Source: Desulfonatronovibrio sp. (GTDB lineage: Bacteria; Desulfobacterota; Desulfovibrionia; Desulfovibrionales; Desulfonatronovibrionaceae). Taken from it: a stretch of 6,481 bases of DNA. The position numbers and the translations under genes were made by a program. Location of the stretch: the NCBI GenBank assembly GCA_003558575.1, contig PWPY01000277.1:1-6481 (forward strand), read 5' to 3'. Shown in pieces: positions 1-6,060 of this stretch (positions are counted from its first letter, which is position 1; the number at the start of each line of letters is the position of its first letter). The notes below the pieces were generated by a model. That model worked only from the letters and a program-made list of their open reading frames with translations, made no database searches and was not told the DNA's origin.

Positions 1-8
1 CAATAAGG

Positions 9-110
9 ATTGCCGCGCTCGAAGACTCGCTCGCAATGACAACTGAGCTGTTAGGGATGTAGTTGCTCAAAACCTGTCATTGCGAGGGAGCGAAGCGACC
101 GAAGCAATCT
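9..110. repeat. Dispersed palindromic intergenic repeat (inverted pair)
   Basis: Two diverging arms are visible. Read on the - strand, bases 41-9 begin TGTCATTGCGAGCGAG; on the + strand, bases 75-110 begin TGTCATTGCGAGGGAG and end GAAGCAATCT. The arms match closely at their outer and inner ends and are separated by about 33 bases. Sequences of the TGTCATTGCGAGGGAGCGAA type are familiar as multicopy intergenic repeats in deltaproteobacterial and other genomes. Copy number in this genome cannot be seen from the window. The pair could form a long imperfect stem in RNA or be the remnant of a non-autonomous element. Confidence 0.75.
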
Positions 111-344
111 GTATGGCAAAGCCATAATAATCTGAATTTATTGCTTATACGATTCAAGCTGCTTAGAAAGGTAAGACTTTAATACTTTATATGTCCAACG
201 CAAAATTGAAAAACAGAATATAGTGCACATGTGTCATAAATGCACGGTTATTTTGGCGGCTGAGGAGGGAGAAAAAGTATATCTTTTGGGGAAATTGTCT
301 GGAAGTGATTGTTCTACAAGGGTTAGCAGTTGGTTTGAAAAAAA

Positions 345-360
345 TGGCACAGCACATGCT
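345..360 (+). promoter_or_regulatory. Sigma-54-like -24/-12 promoter for the DUF4168 gene
   Basis: The sequence TGGCACAGCACATGCT matches the sigma-54 consensus TGGCACGNNNNTTGCW at all but two consensus positions (7 and 12). The essential GG (346-347) and GC (358-359) are separated by exactly 10 bases, the strict spacing of this class. Transcription would start near 371, leaving a leader of about 43 bases before the ATG at 414. No activator-binding site could be picked out upstream. If real, expression would depend on RpoN and an enhancer-binding activator. Confidence 0.5.
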
Positions 361-413
361 AATAGTTAAAACAGTTCTGTTTTATAAGATTAAACAAATT
401 ACGGAGGTATTTA

Positions 414-812
414 ATGACTTTTGCGAAACAAATCAGAATTGCTGTCAGTGTGATCTTCTTTGCCTTTCTTCTAACTTTGGGAACCAACGCCATGGCCCAG
501 GATAGTTATCAGGGGCAGGATATGATGCAGCAGCCTGCTGCTCCCATCGAGGTAAGTGATGCTGATTTGAACAAGGCAGCCAGTGCTTATGTGGAAATTG
601 CAGAGATTAGAGAAAGTTTTGAGGAAACCTTAGCCGGAGTATCAGATCCTGAAAAGGCTCATTCCCTGCAGGAAGAGGCTATGGAGGAAATGGTTGAAGC
701 AGTACAGAATAACGGCCTTGATGTTCAGGCTTATAATGAAATAATGGAAGCAGCCCAGGCTGATGAAGAACTGGGAAATCAATTTCTAACCCTGCTTGAT
801 CAGAAACAATAA
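414..812 (+). CDS. Secreted DUF4168 domain protein
   Basis: A 132-residue protein with a Sec signal peptide: basic N-terminus (K5, R8), hydrophobic core at about 9-22 and a type I cleavage site AMA|QD after residue 28. The mature part begins with a Gln/Met-rich linker (about 29-45). From about 47 to 127 it matches the DUF4168 pattern: VSDADLNKAASAYVEIAEI, then an acidic helix with QEEAMEEMVEAV, then GLDVQAYNEIMEAAQADEEL. DUF4168 proteins are small helical exported proteins of unknown function, so no activity is claimed. The start is supported by ACGGAGG at 401-407, seven bases before the ATG. A sigma-54-like element lies upstream, and a small lipoprotein gene follows on the same strand after 130 bases. 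It probably acts in the periplasm. Confidence 0.85.
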   Translation: MTFAKQIRIAVSVIFFAFLLTLGTNAMAQDSYQGQDMMQQPAAPIEVSDADLNKAASAYVEIAEIRESFEETLAGVSDPEKAHSLQEEAMEEMVEAVQNNGLDVQAYNEIMEAAQADEELGNQFLTLLDQKQ

Positions 813-942
813 AAAATGACCTGAACTGTACGGTTTTTTCTGTCATTGCCAGGAACCTTTTGGGTATTTGCAGTGATTATTACGCCGGACAGTTAAACAA
901 GAGCAGTTCGTTTTAACTATAAGTTTACAGGGAGGTTATATT

Positions 943-1170
943 ATGAAGTTAAAGAGCTTGATTGCAGCCATTGCATCTTTGTTGTTGCTTGGGTTTACCA
1001 TAGCCTGTGATCCGCCAGAGGACGGAGCTCAGCAAGTTCCTCCTCCAGCACCAGAGCAGGCACCTGGAGGATATGAGCAGCCAGGAACAACCGATGATCC
1101 GTATGCGCCTGGATCACCAGGAGATGAAGGATACGGTCAGCCTGATGGAGAACAGCCAGGCGGCTTTTAG
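943..1170 (+). CDS. Small Pro/Gly-rich acidic lipoprotein
   Basis: A 75-residue protein with a lipoprotein signal: K2 and K4, a hydrophobic stretch at about 6-20, and a lipobox ending T-I-A-C22. The T at -3 is less usual than L. The mature 54 residues hold 13 Pro and 11 Gly, many Glu/Asp/Gln, and no Lys or Arg. They contain short GYEQPG and GYGQPDGEQPGG repeats (43-48, 63-74) and look unstructured. Residue +2 is Asp, which in E. coli disfavours transport to the outer membrane; whether that rule holds here is unknown. GGGAGG at 930-935 supports the ATG. I recognise no family. A strong terminator follows at 1201, so this gene ends its transcription unit, perhaps shared with the DUF4168 gene upstream. 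Confidence 0.7.
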   Translation: MKLKSLIAAIASLLLLGFTIACDPPEDGAQQVPPPAPEQAPGGYEQPGTTDDPYAPGSPGDEGYGQPDGEQPGGF

Positions 1171-1200
1171 ATAAAAAGTCTCATCATGACTTCCTTTTGC

Positions 1201-1230
1201 AAAGCCCCCTTGAAAAAGGGGGCTTTTTTT
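1201..1230 (+). terminator. Rho-independent terminator after the lipoprotein gene
   Basis: A perfect 11-bp stem pairs AAAGCCCCCTT (1201-1211) with AAGGGGGCTTT (1216-1226), closed by a GAAA tetraloop. The T-run extends to 1230. It lies 30 bases after the lipoprotein stop codon. On the - strand the hairpin lacks a T-run, so it is less suited to ending selD transcription coming the other way. Confidence 0.93.
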
Positions 1231-1291
1231 ATTCCACGAAATTATCTGCCAAGGCTCTGATCACGCCAAGACTCAATTTTCTTTTGTCCAC
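1229..1291 (-). CDS. Possible 20-residue ORF downstream of selD (doubtful)
   Basis: A GTG at 1291-1289 opens a 20-codon frame containing KRKLSLGVIRALADN and ending in NFVE before TAA. AGGGAG (1300-1295) lies only three bases upstream, too close for a good ribosome binding site. The frame is open for only 34 codons in all. It follows selD by 20 bases on the same strand. The closing codons (TTTCGTGGAATAA) resemble the end of selD (TTTGTGGAATAG), and TCCACGAA recurs at 1233-1240 and 1287-1294, 54 bases apart. It could be one unit of a decayed 54-bp repeat or chance. I recognise no family. Confidence 0.12.
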   Translation of the reverse strand: MDKRKLSLGVIRALADNFVE

Positions 1292-1311
1292 GAACTCCCT
1301 GTTAATAGATA

Positions 1312-2361
1312 CTATTCCACAAATATTTTCTGTGAGGGATCATCAATAACTTTACCGATAACCGCAGATTGAACAAGGCCGCGGGCGTGAAGATCAGCCA
1401 AAAGTTTTTCAGTCTGTGATGAAGGGCAGCAGATAAGAAGGCCACCAGATGTCTGAGGATCAAAAAGAATATCTCTAACTACAGGGGATACACTGCTTGA
1501 AAAGCGGGTCATGCATTCCCTGAATTCTCTGTTTTTGTAAGCACCTGCCGGGACCAGACCCATGGAGCCGAATTCCATGGCTTCGGGGAGTGTGGGCACA
1601 TCTTTACTGTGGATAAGCAGGCTTTTGGAAGAGCCTACAACCATTTCAGCCAAATGACCAAGGAGTCCGAAACCTGTTATATCAGTGCAGGCATGGATTT
1701 TATATTCGGTCATGGTTTCTGCCGCAATCTTATTCAGTTGGGCCATGAGTTTTGTTGTATCCAGAATGATTTGTTCCGAGGCCAGACCGGCCTTGATGGC
1801 GGTATTGATAATACCTGTACCGAGAGGCTTGGTTAAGATCAGATCGTCATTGTTTTGCAGGTTCTGCTTGGTGAGTACTTTGGATGGATGAATAAAGCCT
1901 GTTACAGAAAGGCCATATTTGAGTTCTTTATCCTCAACACTATGCCCTCCTATTAGAACCACTCCGGCTTCCCTTATTTTTTCCAGGCCGCCAAGGATTA
2001 TTTTACGAAGGACATCAATGTCCATATCTCCAAGGGGAAACCCCACAAGATTCATGGCTGTCCTGGGAGTGCCGCCCATGGCATAGACATCGCTCAGGGC
2101 ATTGGCTGCGGCAATCTGACCAAACCAGAATGGATCATCAACAATAGGTGTAAAAAAATCTACCGTCTGTATGAGAGCCAGATCGTCAGATACTTTGTAA
2201 ACTCCAGCATCGTCAGCACGGTCCAGACCCACCATCAGGTTTTCGTCTGTGGGAAATTTTATTCCTTTTAAAGCTTGATCCAGGTCCCCTGGAGGCAATT
2301 TAGAAGCTCAGCCAGCTCCCTTGACTGTTTCTGTAAGGCGTAATGATTTCTTCTGTGTCAT
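1312..2361 (-). CDS. selD: Selenide, water dikinase (selenophosphate synthetase), selenocysteine-containing
   Basis: SelD uses ATP and selenide to make selenophosphate, the selenium donor for selenocysteine and selenouridine synthesis. The full product is 349 residues from ATG at 2361, read through an in-frame TGA at 2310-2308 as Sec18. The segment TVKGAGUASKLPPGDL aligns with E. coli GAGCGCK, so Sec18 replaces the catalytic Cys17 and K21 matches the essential Lys20. Further hallmarks are DDAGVY (D50, D51), TVDFF (D68), ANALSDVYAMGG (D91), the glycine-rich LIGGHSVEDKEL (about 136-147), CTDITGFGLLGH (D227) and DPQTSGG (about 301-307). These are the Mg-ATP-binding residues of the family. Starting at the TTG (2298) would lose the active site. 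No strong Shine-Dalgarno sequence precedes the ATG, and an in-frame TAA 18 bases upstream of it bounds the gene. It follows the lon terminator, so it probably has its own promoter within 2362-2570, where I found none convincing. No other sel gene is nearby. Confidence 0.95.
2273..2310 (-). promoter_or_regulatory. Candidate bacterial SECIS element in selD
   Basis: Directly after the TGA (2310-2308) the - strand can form a hairpin. TCCAGG (2293-2288) pairs perfectly with CCTGGA (2284-2279) around a GGA loop (2287-2285). An outer helix GCTT (2307-2304) with AAGC (2276-2273) is possible. The apical loop begins with G and lies 20 bases after the TGA, in keeping with the bacterial SECIS pattern as I recall it. 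Such a structure recruits SelB with Sec-tRNA to decode UGA. The fold was judged by eye, with no energy calculation. Confidence 0.65.
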
Positions 2362-2570
2362 TTTCAGCTTTGTCTTTTATGTTAAGGATTTATTGTCGAT
2401 TTCAGTCTGTATTCGGATTGGTTTTTTATTTGCTGCAAATCTTCGGGCCAAAGGTCCATATGATGCTAATATTAAGAATAATATGTACACTTGGTATGGC
2501 AGTCCAATAGATTGTTTCTATTAAAAAAGGCTTAATCCATAGGTTATAATAATAGATGCCTTTGGTCATA

Positions 2571-2598
2571 AAAAGGCCCGGAATGTTCCGGGCTTTTT
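2571..2598. terminator. Terminator of lon, possibly bidirectional
   Basis: A perfect 8-bp stem GCCCGGAA (2576-2583) / TTCCGGGC (2586-2593) has T-runs on both sides: TTTTT at 2594-2598 on the + strand, and the complement of AAAA at 2571-2574 on the - strand. It sits about 30 bases after the lon stop codon and separates lon from selD. No + strand gene enters it, so its main job is to end lon transcription. Confidence 0.88.
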
Positions 2599-2627
2599 AA
2601 AACATAAACTGACTGTTAAGTTTGGAC

Positions 2628-5081
2628 TTACTGAGTCTGTTGCCTAAATTCTTCCTTGAGGAGCTTAGCAGATACAGGCAGGCAATTTCCCCGGCCGCAA
2701 AAAAGTTCATCAGGAGTAGTTCCGAGAAGAGCCTGGGACAGGACCTCATCCATATTTTTTACCGGAATTATCTCAAGTCCTTTGAGAACATTATCCGGAA
2801 CCTCTTCAAGATCCTTTTCATTGCCTTCAGGGATGAGTACTCTATTAATCATGGCTCTTCTGGCAGCAAGGAGCTTTTCCCTGAGTCCTCCAATGGGCAG
2901 GACTCTTCCCCTCAGGGTAATCTCACCGGTCATGGCAACATCGTTGCGTACAGGCAGATTCAAGAGGGCTGAAATAAGGCTGGTACCAAGGGTTACACCT
3001 GCTGAGGGGCCGTCCTTGGGCGTTGCACCTTCAGGGACATGAACATGGATATCTATTTCTTTATAAAAATCTGGCTTGAGTCCGAATATTTCCGAACGCG
3101 AGCGTATGTAGCTTAAAGCAGCCTTGGCGCTTTCCTGCATAACATCTCCAAGCTTCCCAGTTATTTCAATTTTTCCTGTACCGGGCATCAGGGCAACTTC
3201 CACGAGGAGAATCTCTCCACCAACCTGAGTCCAGGCCAGGCCGTTAGTAACACCTACCAATGGTTTGTCTTCCCGCTCTCCATGTCTGACTTTGGGTACC
3301 CCAAGATAAGAAGGAATACTGGTCTTGCTGATCTTTACTTTTTTATCTTTGTCTTCATTCTGCTCTACAAGTTTTTTGGCAACCTTGCGGCAGATGGATG
3401 CAATTTCCCTTTCCAAGTTACGTACTCCGGCCTCTCTGGTATATTGTCTGATAATTTCCGTGATGGAACCTTCGGAAAAAGACACATTGTCCGGGCTCAG
3501 GCCATGGAATTCAAGCTGTTTGGGACATAAATAGTCCTTGGCTATCTTGGTCTTTTCTGTTTCAAGGTAACCGGGTAGCTTGATTATTTCCATCCTGTCC
3601 TGAAGGGGGGCAGGGATAGTGTGCAGGTAGTTGGCTGTAGTTATAAAGAATATATTGGACAGATCATAGTCAAGGTCCAGATAGTGATCATTAAAAGCAT
3701 AATTCTGCTCTGGATCAAGGACTTCTAAGAGGGCTGATGAAGGATCGCCGCGGAAGTCAGTACTCATCTTATCCACCTCATCTAAGCAGAAAACAGGATT
3801 GTTGAATTTAACCCTTTTGAGGCTCTGGATTACTTTTCCGGGCATGGCCCCAACATAAGTCCTTCTGTGACCCCTGATTTCAGCTTCATCTCTGACTCCA
3901 CCCAGGGAAAGCCTGATGAATTCTCTTTCTGTAGCTCTGGCAATTGATTTTGCCAGGGAAGTTTTTCCAACTCCAGGAGGGCCAACCAGACAGAGTATAG
4001 GTCCTCGCATTTTTTCCACAAGGCTTTGTACAGCGAGATATTCAAGGATGCGCTGTTTAGGCTTTTCCAGTCCAAAATGGTCATCATCAAGGATTTTCTG
4101 AGCTTGAGCCATATCCACTTGTGATTCCTGGATTTCCTCCCAGGGCAGGGAAAGTATCCAGTCAATATAGTTGAGCAGGACACTGTACTCTCCGGCATTT
4201 GGCGGCATGGTCCGCAACTTTTTCAATTCTTCCAGGGCTTTAATTTCTGCCTGTTCAGGGAGATTCTTTTCTTTGATTCTTTCCTGCAGATGATCAAGTT
4301 CAGCCTTGGGGTCGTGTTCCCTGCCCATCTCCTTGTGGATGGCCTTTAATTGTTCAGAAAGGTAATATTCCCGCTGATTTTTTTCCATCTGCTTTTTGAC
4401 CCTGGTCTTGATCTTTTTTTCTAAGGAAAAGACTTCGATCTCGCCCTGAAGGTGAGCATAGGCCATTTGCAGTCTTTTAAAAGGATCTAATTGTTCCAGG
4501 ACAGCCTGTTTATCCTGAAATTCTACTTTAAGATGAGGCATGACAGCATCAGCAATTGCTCCTGCCTGGTTCAGGCTTAAAATGGACAAGATGGTTTCCT
4601 TGGCCATTCTGGAATTGATTTTTCCATATTCATCCAGGGCCTGATGAGCAGCTCTGATCAAGGCCTCTGATTCAGGATTGGAACTATCTTCTTCTGTGAT
4701 GGTCTGGGCATTGACAACAGGTACTTCTTGGGAAAAATCAACTTCGTCCGGGTCGACAACTGCTCGTTTCAGGCCTTCGAAAAGGACCTTGATTGTGCCG
4801 TCAGGCAGACGAAACATCTGTAAAATTCTGGCTAAGCATCCGAAACTGTAAATATTGTCTGGAGTAGGTTTTTCCAGCTTAGGTTCGTCCTGGGTTACCA
4901 GGAAAATGTTTTTGTTGTAGTTGTCCAAAGCGAATTCTATGGCCTTAATGGAAGAGTCTCTTCCCACGAGAAGTGGTATAATGGCCTTGGGAAACATGAC
5001 CACTTCTCTAAGAGTCATCAGGGGGAGCTTTTGTTCCTGGGTTATAAATTTTCCAGGAAAGTTTTTCTTTTTCTTAATCAT
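2628..5081 (-). CDS. lon: ATP-dependent Lon protease (endopeptidase La)
   Basis: An 817-residue cytoplasmic serine protease that degrades misfolded and regulatory proteins as a hexamer. The N-terminal substrate-binding LON domain spans about 18-215 ([19 protein letters not shown] onward), followed by a helical linker rich in Lys/Glu (about 220-300). The AAA+ module shows Walker A GPPGVGKT (367-374), Walker B FCLDE (D434, E435), sensor-1 TTAN (N484) and the putative arginine finger R496. The protease domain has catalytic S693 in DGPSAG and K736 in GGLREK, the same 43-residue spacing as E. coli S679/K722. It is about 33 residues longer than E. coli Lon; part of this is a C-terminal tail (about 787-817) holding C795 and C800. 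AAGAGG upstream of the ATG supports the start. ogt lies 125 bases upstream on the same strand, so cotranscription is possible. A tandem 14-mer lies in the leader. No CIRCE or sigma-32 consensus is evident. Confidence 0.98.
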   Translation of the reverse strand: MIKKKKNFPGKFITQEQKLPLMTLREVVMFPKAIIPLLVGRDSSIKAIEFALDNYNKNIFLVTQDEPKLEKPTPDNIYSFGCLARILQMFRLPDGTIKVLFEGLKRAVVDPDEVDFSQEVPVVNAQTITEEDSSNPESEALIRAAHQALDEYGKINSRMAKETILSILSLNQAGAIADAVMPHLKVEFQDKQAVLEQLDPFKRLQMAYAHLQGEIEVFSLEKKIKTRVKKQMEKNQREYYLSEQLKAIHKEMGREHDPKAELDHLQERIKEKNLPEQAEIKALEELKKLRTMPPNAGEYSVLLNYIDWILSLPWEEIQESQVDMAQAQKILDDDHFGLEKPKQRILEYLAVQSLVEKMRGPILCLVGPPGVGKTSLAKSIARATEREFIRLSLGGVRDEAEIRGHRRTYVGAMPGKVIQSLKRVKFNNPVFCLDEVDKMSTDFRGDPSSALLEVLDPEQNYAFNDHYLDLDYDLSNIFFITTANYLHTIPAPLQDRMEIIKLPGYLETEKTKIAKDYLCPKQLEFHGLSPDNVSFSEGSITEIIRQYTREAGVRNLEREIASICRKVAKKLVEQNEDKDKKVKISKTSIPSYLGVPKVRHGEREDKPLVGVTNGLAWTQVGGEILLVEVALMPGTGKIEITGKLGDVMQESAKAALSYIRSRSEIFGLKPDFYKEIDIHVHVPEGATPKDGPSAGVTLGTSLISALLNLPVRNDVAMTGEITLRGRVLPIGGLREKLLAARRAMINRVLIPEGNEKDLEEVPDNVLKGLEIIPVKNMDEVLSQALLGTTPDELFCGRGNCLPVSAKLLKEEFRQQTQ

Positions 5082-5110
5082 GAGTTACCTCTTGATGTTG
5101 ATTTTAAAAT

Positions 5111-5138
5111 TTGGTCAGATTGACTTGGTCTGATTGTT
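5111..5138. repeat. Tandem 14-bp repeat upstream of lon
   Basis: TTGGTCAGATTGAC (5111-5124) is followed directly by TTGGTCTGATTGTT (5125-5138), identical at 11 of 14 positions. The pair lies 30-57 bases before the lon start codon, just upstream of the AT-palindrome ATTTTAAAAT (5101-5110), which on the - strand contains TAAAAT, a -10-like hexamer. This arrangement could be a pair of regulator sites over a lon promoter. No matching regulator is known to me. Confidence 0.45.
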
Positions 5139-5206
5139 TTTAGTGATCAACGTGATGGATTTGCAAGAATGTTATATGTAATCACAAGACGATGTTTTGG
5201 CAACAT

Positions 5207-5746
5207 CTATGGTTGTTTTTGATTCAGGCCTTCCAGTTTTAGAAGGGTCTGCTTCAGCTTCAGTCCAGATGAAAAGCCACCAAGCCTGCCATCTGTTGAT
5301 AGAACTCTATGGCAGGGAACAATTACAGGCCATGGATTAGCTGCCATTGCCCTGCCCACAGCTCTGGCCCCGCCTGGAATATTACATAACTTAGCTAACT
5401 GGCCATAGGATATGGTTTGTCCCCAGGGGACATTTTTCAGCAAAGTTGTATAGACCTTCTGCTGAAAAGAAGACACTTCTGACCAGTTCAGTGGAGGATC
5501 AGGCCAATGTGGTGCTTGTTTGCGCTGGTACTGGTTCAGGGCTTCCTGGACAACGCTGCTGTAAGTTGAAAAAGTTACAGCCGGATATGATGCTTTGCCG
5601 GATGTTTCAAGATCAATATAGAAGATCAGGTCATTTTTCCAGTAAAGCGTCAGGGAAAAAAAAGTATTGGAAAAATATTCCTGAGCAAGACTTTGACTGC
5701 AATATTTGTGCTTTTTGATAGGTTGATTTTTTTGATATTGTTTCAT
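5207..5746 (-). CDS. ogt: Methylated-DNA--[protein]-cysteine S-methyltransferase
   Basis: A 179-residue suicide repair protein that transfers the methyl group from O6-methylguanine (and O4-methylthymine) to its own cysteine. The C-terminal domain (about 91-175) is complete. It has Y114 in ISYGQLA, the helix-turn-helix arginine R128 in GGARAVGRAMAANP, N137, the active-site C145 in PCHRV followed by H146, and E172 near the end. These numbers coincide with those of human MGMT. The N-terminal half (1-90) is divergent, as is usual, with a Lys/Gln-rich start. No Ada-type regulatory Cys domain is present. No Shine-Dalgarno sequence precedes the ATG; a copy of a 21-bp direct repeat ends only nine bases upstream, so the native leader may have been disrupted. 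The next in-frame ATG (M134) is inside the catalytic domain, so 5746 is the best start. lon follows after 125 bases. Confidence 0.95.
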   Translation of the reverse strand: MKQYQKNQPIKKHKYCSQSLAQEYFSNTFFSLTLYWKNDLIFYIDLETSGKASYPAVTFSTYSSVVQEALNQYQRKQAPHWPDPPLNWSEVSSFQQKVYTTLLKNVPWGQTISYGQLAKLCNIPGGARAVGRAMAANPWPVIVPCHRVLSTDGRLGGFSSGLKLKQTLLKLEGLNQKQP

Positions 5747-5755
5747 GATTTATTA

Positions 5756-5776
5756 AAAAATGGTGACTATTCATCA
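5756..5776 (+). repeat. 21-bp direct repeat, left copy
   Basis: Five A residues followed by tggtgactattcatca; an exact second copy lies at 5917-5937, 161 bases away. Together they bracket two palindromic units. The left copy ends nine bases before the ogt start codon on the - strand. Confidence 0.85.
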
Positions 5777-5797
5777 TGTTCCAGCAAAAAGACCTGG

Positions 5798-5818
5798 ACC
5801 CCGGATCTAGTCCGGGGT
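5798..5818. repeat. Palindromic intergenic repeat unit (ACCCCGGA type)
   Basis: ACCCCGGA (5798-5805) and TCCGGGGT (5811-5818) form a perfect 8-bp stem around the loop TCTAG. The flanks (CCTGG before, GA after) resemble the widespread CTGGATCCCGGATCAAGTCC-type intergenic repeats. It has no T-run, so it is a poor terminator. Confidence 0.75.
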
Positions 5819-5851
5819 GAAGGTTAAAGCAAGCTGTTACTCTTTACCGTC

Positions 5852-5871
5852 ATTCCGGCGAAAGCCGGAAT
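5852..5871. repeat. Palindromic intergenic repeat unit (ATTCCGGC-GAAA type)
   Basis: ATTCCGGC (5852-5859) pairs perfectly with GCCGGAAT (5864-5871) around a GAAA tetraloop. With its flanks (CGTC before, CCAG after) it resembles the common CGTCATTCCCGCGAAAGCGG-type dispersed repeat. It lies with the previous unit between the two 21-bp repeats. Confidence 0.8.
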
Positions 5872-5904
5872 CCAGTGCCATTGAATAGCCATATTACGTA
5901 TGTA

Positions 5905-5935
5905 GTGAATAGTTACAAAAATGGTGACTATTCAT
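5905..5935. repeat. Stem-loop joining an inverted copy to the right direct repeat
   Basis: GTGAATAGTTAC (5905-5916) can pair with GTGACTATTCAT (5924-5935) over 12 positions in RNA when two G-U pairs are allowed. The 7-base loop is AAAAATG. The right arm belongs to the right 21-bp repeat. Another TGAATAG occurs at 5882-5888 in the sequence CCATTGAATAGCCAT. Confidence 0.55.
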
Positions 5936-5937
5936 CA
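5917..5937 (+). repeat. 21-bp direct repeat, right copy
   Basis: Exact copy of 5756-5776. It could mark a target-site-like duplication around an inserted palindromic element, or the end sequences of a small non-autonomous element. The window alone does not decide between these. Confidence 0.85.
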
Positions 5938-6043
5938 CAAAATATGAAGAACTGAAAACTTTCATTTTTTTCGAAAGAGGTGTAATTTGAGTATTATGTC
6001 GCGTGCTGGGCAGAAGTTGACTCCTTATTTTCAGCTTTCATGT

Positions 6044-6060
6044 TATCATGCTTCATGATA
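6044..6060. promoter_or_regulatory. Operator-like palindrome before the flavoprotein gene
   Basis: TATCATG (6044-6050) and CATGATA (6054-6060) form a perfect 7-bp inverted repeat with a 3-base spacer, 60 bases before the start codon. It lies between a TTGACT at 6017-6022, whose weak -10 candidate TGTTAT (6041-6046) it would overlap, and a second TTGACT at 6068-6073. Its size and symmetry suit a dimeric helix-turn-helix repressor. It has no T-run, so it is not a terminator. The regulator is unknown. Confidence 0.45.

Larger units (their letters stand above)
1..413. other. Non-coding left flank
   Basis: No credible gene is visible in this stretch. It holds the dispersed inverted repeat at 9-110, a small perfect hairpin at 112-126 (TATGGC, loop AAA, GCCATA), AT-rich sequence from about 127 to 240, and a purine-rich GAGGAGGGAG run near 261-270 that is not followed by a usable start codon. 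A sigma-54-like promoter at 345-360 and a ribosome binding site (ACGGAGG, 401-407) lead into the gene at 414. An open frame at 305-505 overlaps that gene in another frame and has no family resemblance. Confidence 0.7.

Noticed and set aside
305..505. 66-residue + strand open frame before and over the DUF4168 start
   Set aside because: It has no ribosome binding site or family match, and overlaps the better-supported gene in another frame.
812..846. Terminator between the DUF4168 and lipoprotein genes
   Set aside because: There is a T-run at 834-839 and AATGAC/GTCATT arms further out, but no continuous stem directly before the T-run.
1312..2298. SelD starting at TTG 2298 as a complete 328-residue protein
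   Set aside because: It removes the catalytic loop that every functional SelD needs. The upstream frame through the TGA restores a family-perfect N-terminus.
2308..2310. TGA as a nonsense mutation making selD a pseudogene
   Set aside because: The TGA falls precisely at the Cys/Sec position, a hairpin follows, and the rest of the frame is intact with all key residues.
2434..2450. Sigma-54-like promoter for selD on the - strand (TGGCCCGAAGATTTGCA)
   Set aside because: GG and GC are 11 bases apart instead of the strict 10, so it is unlikely to work.
2321..2524. 67-residue + strand frame over the selD start and its upstream region
   Set aside because: It has atypical composition and no ribosome binding site, and conflicts with the selD N-terminus on the other strand.
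2622..3042. Long + strand open frames opposite the lon 3' end
   Set aside because: They are antisense shadows of a highly conserved gene, with no start signals or recognisable domains. The same applies to frames opposite the rest of lon, selD and ogt.
5191..5207. GATGTT-TTGGC-AACATC hairpin at the ogt stop codon as a terminator
   Set aside because: The stem is 6 bp, mostly AT, and on the - strand is followed by GTCTTGTG with no T-run.
5756..5937. CRISPR array
   Set aside because: There are only two copies of a 21-bp repeat, with a 140-base gap full of palindromes and no spacer-like periodicity or cas gene.
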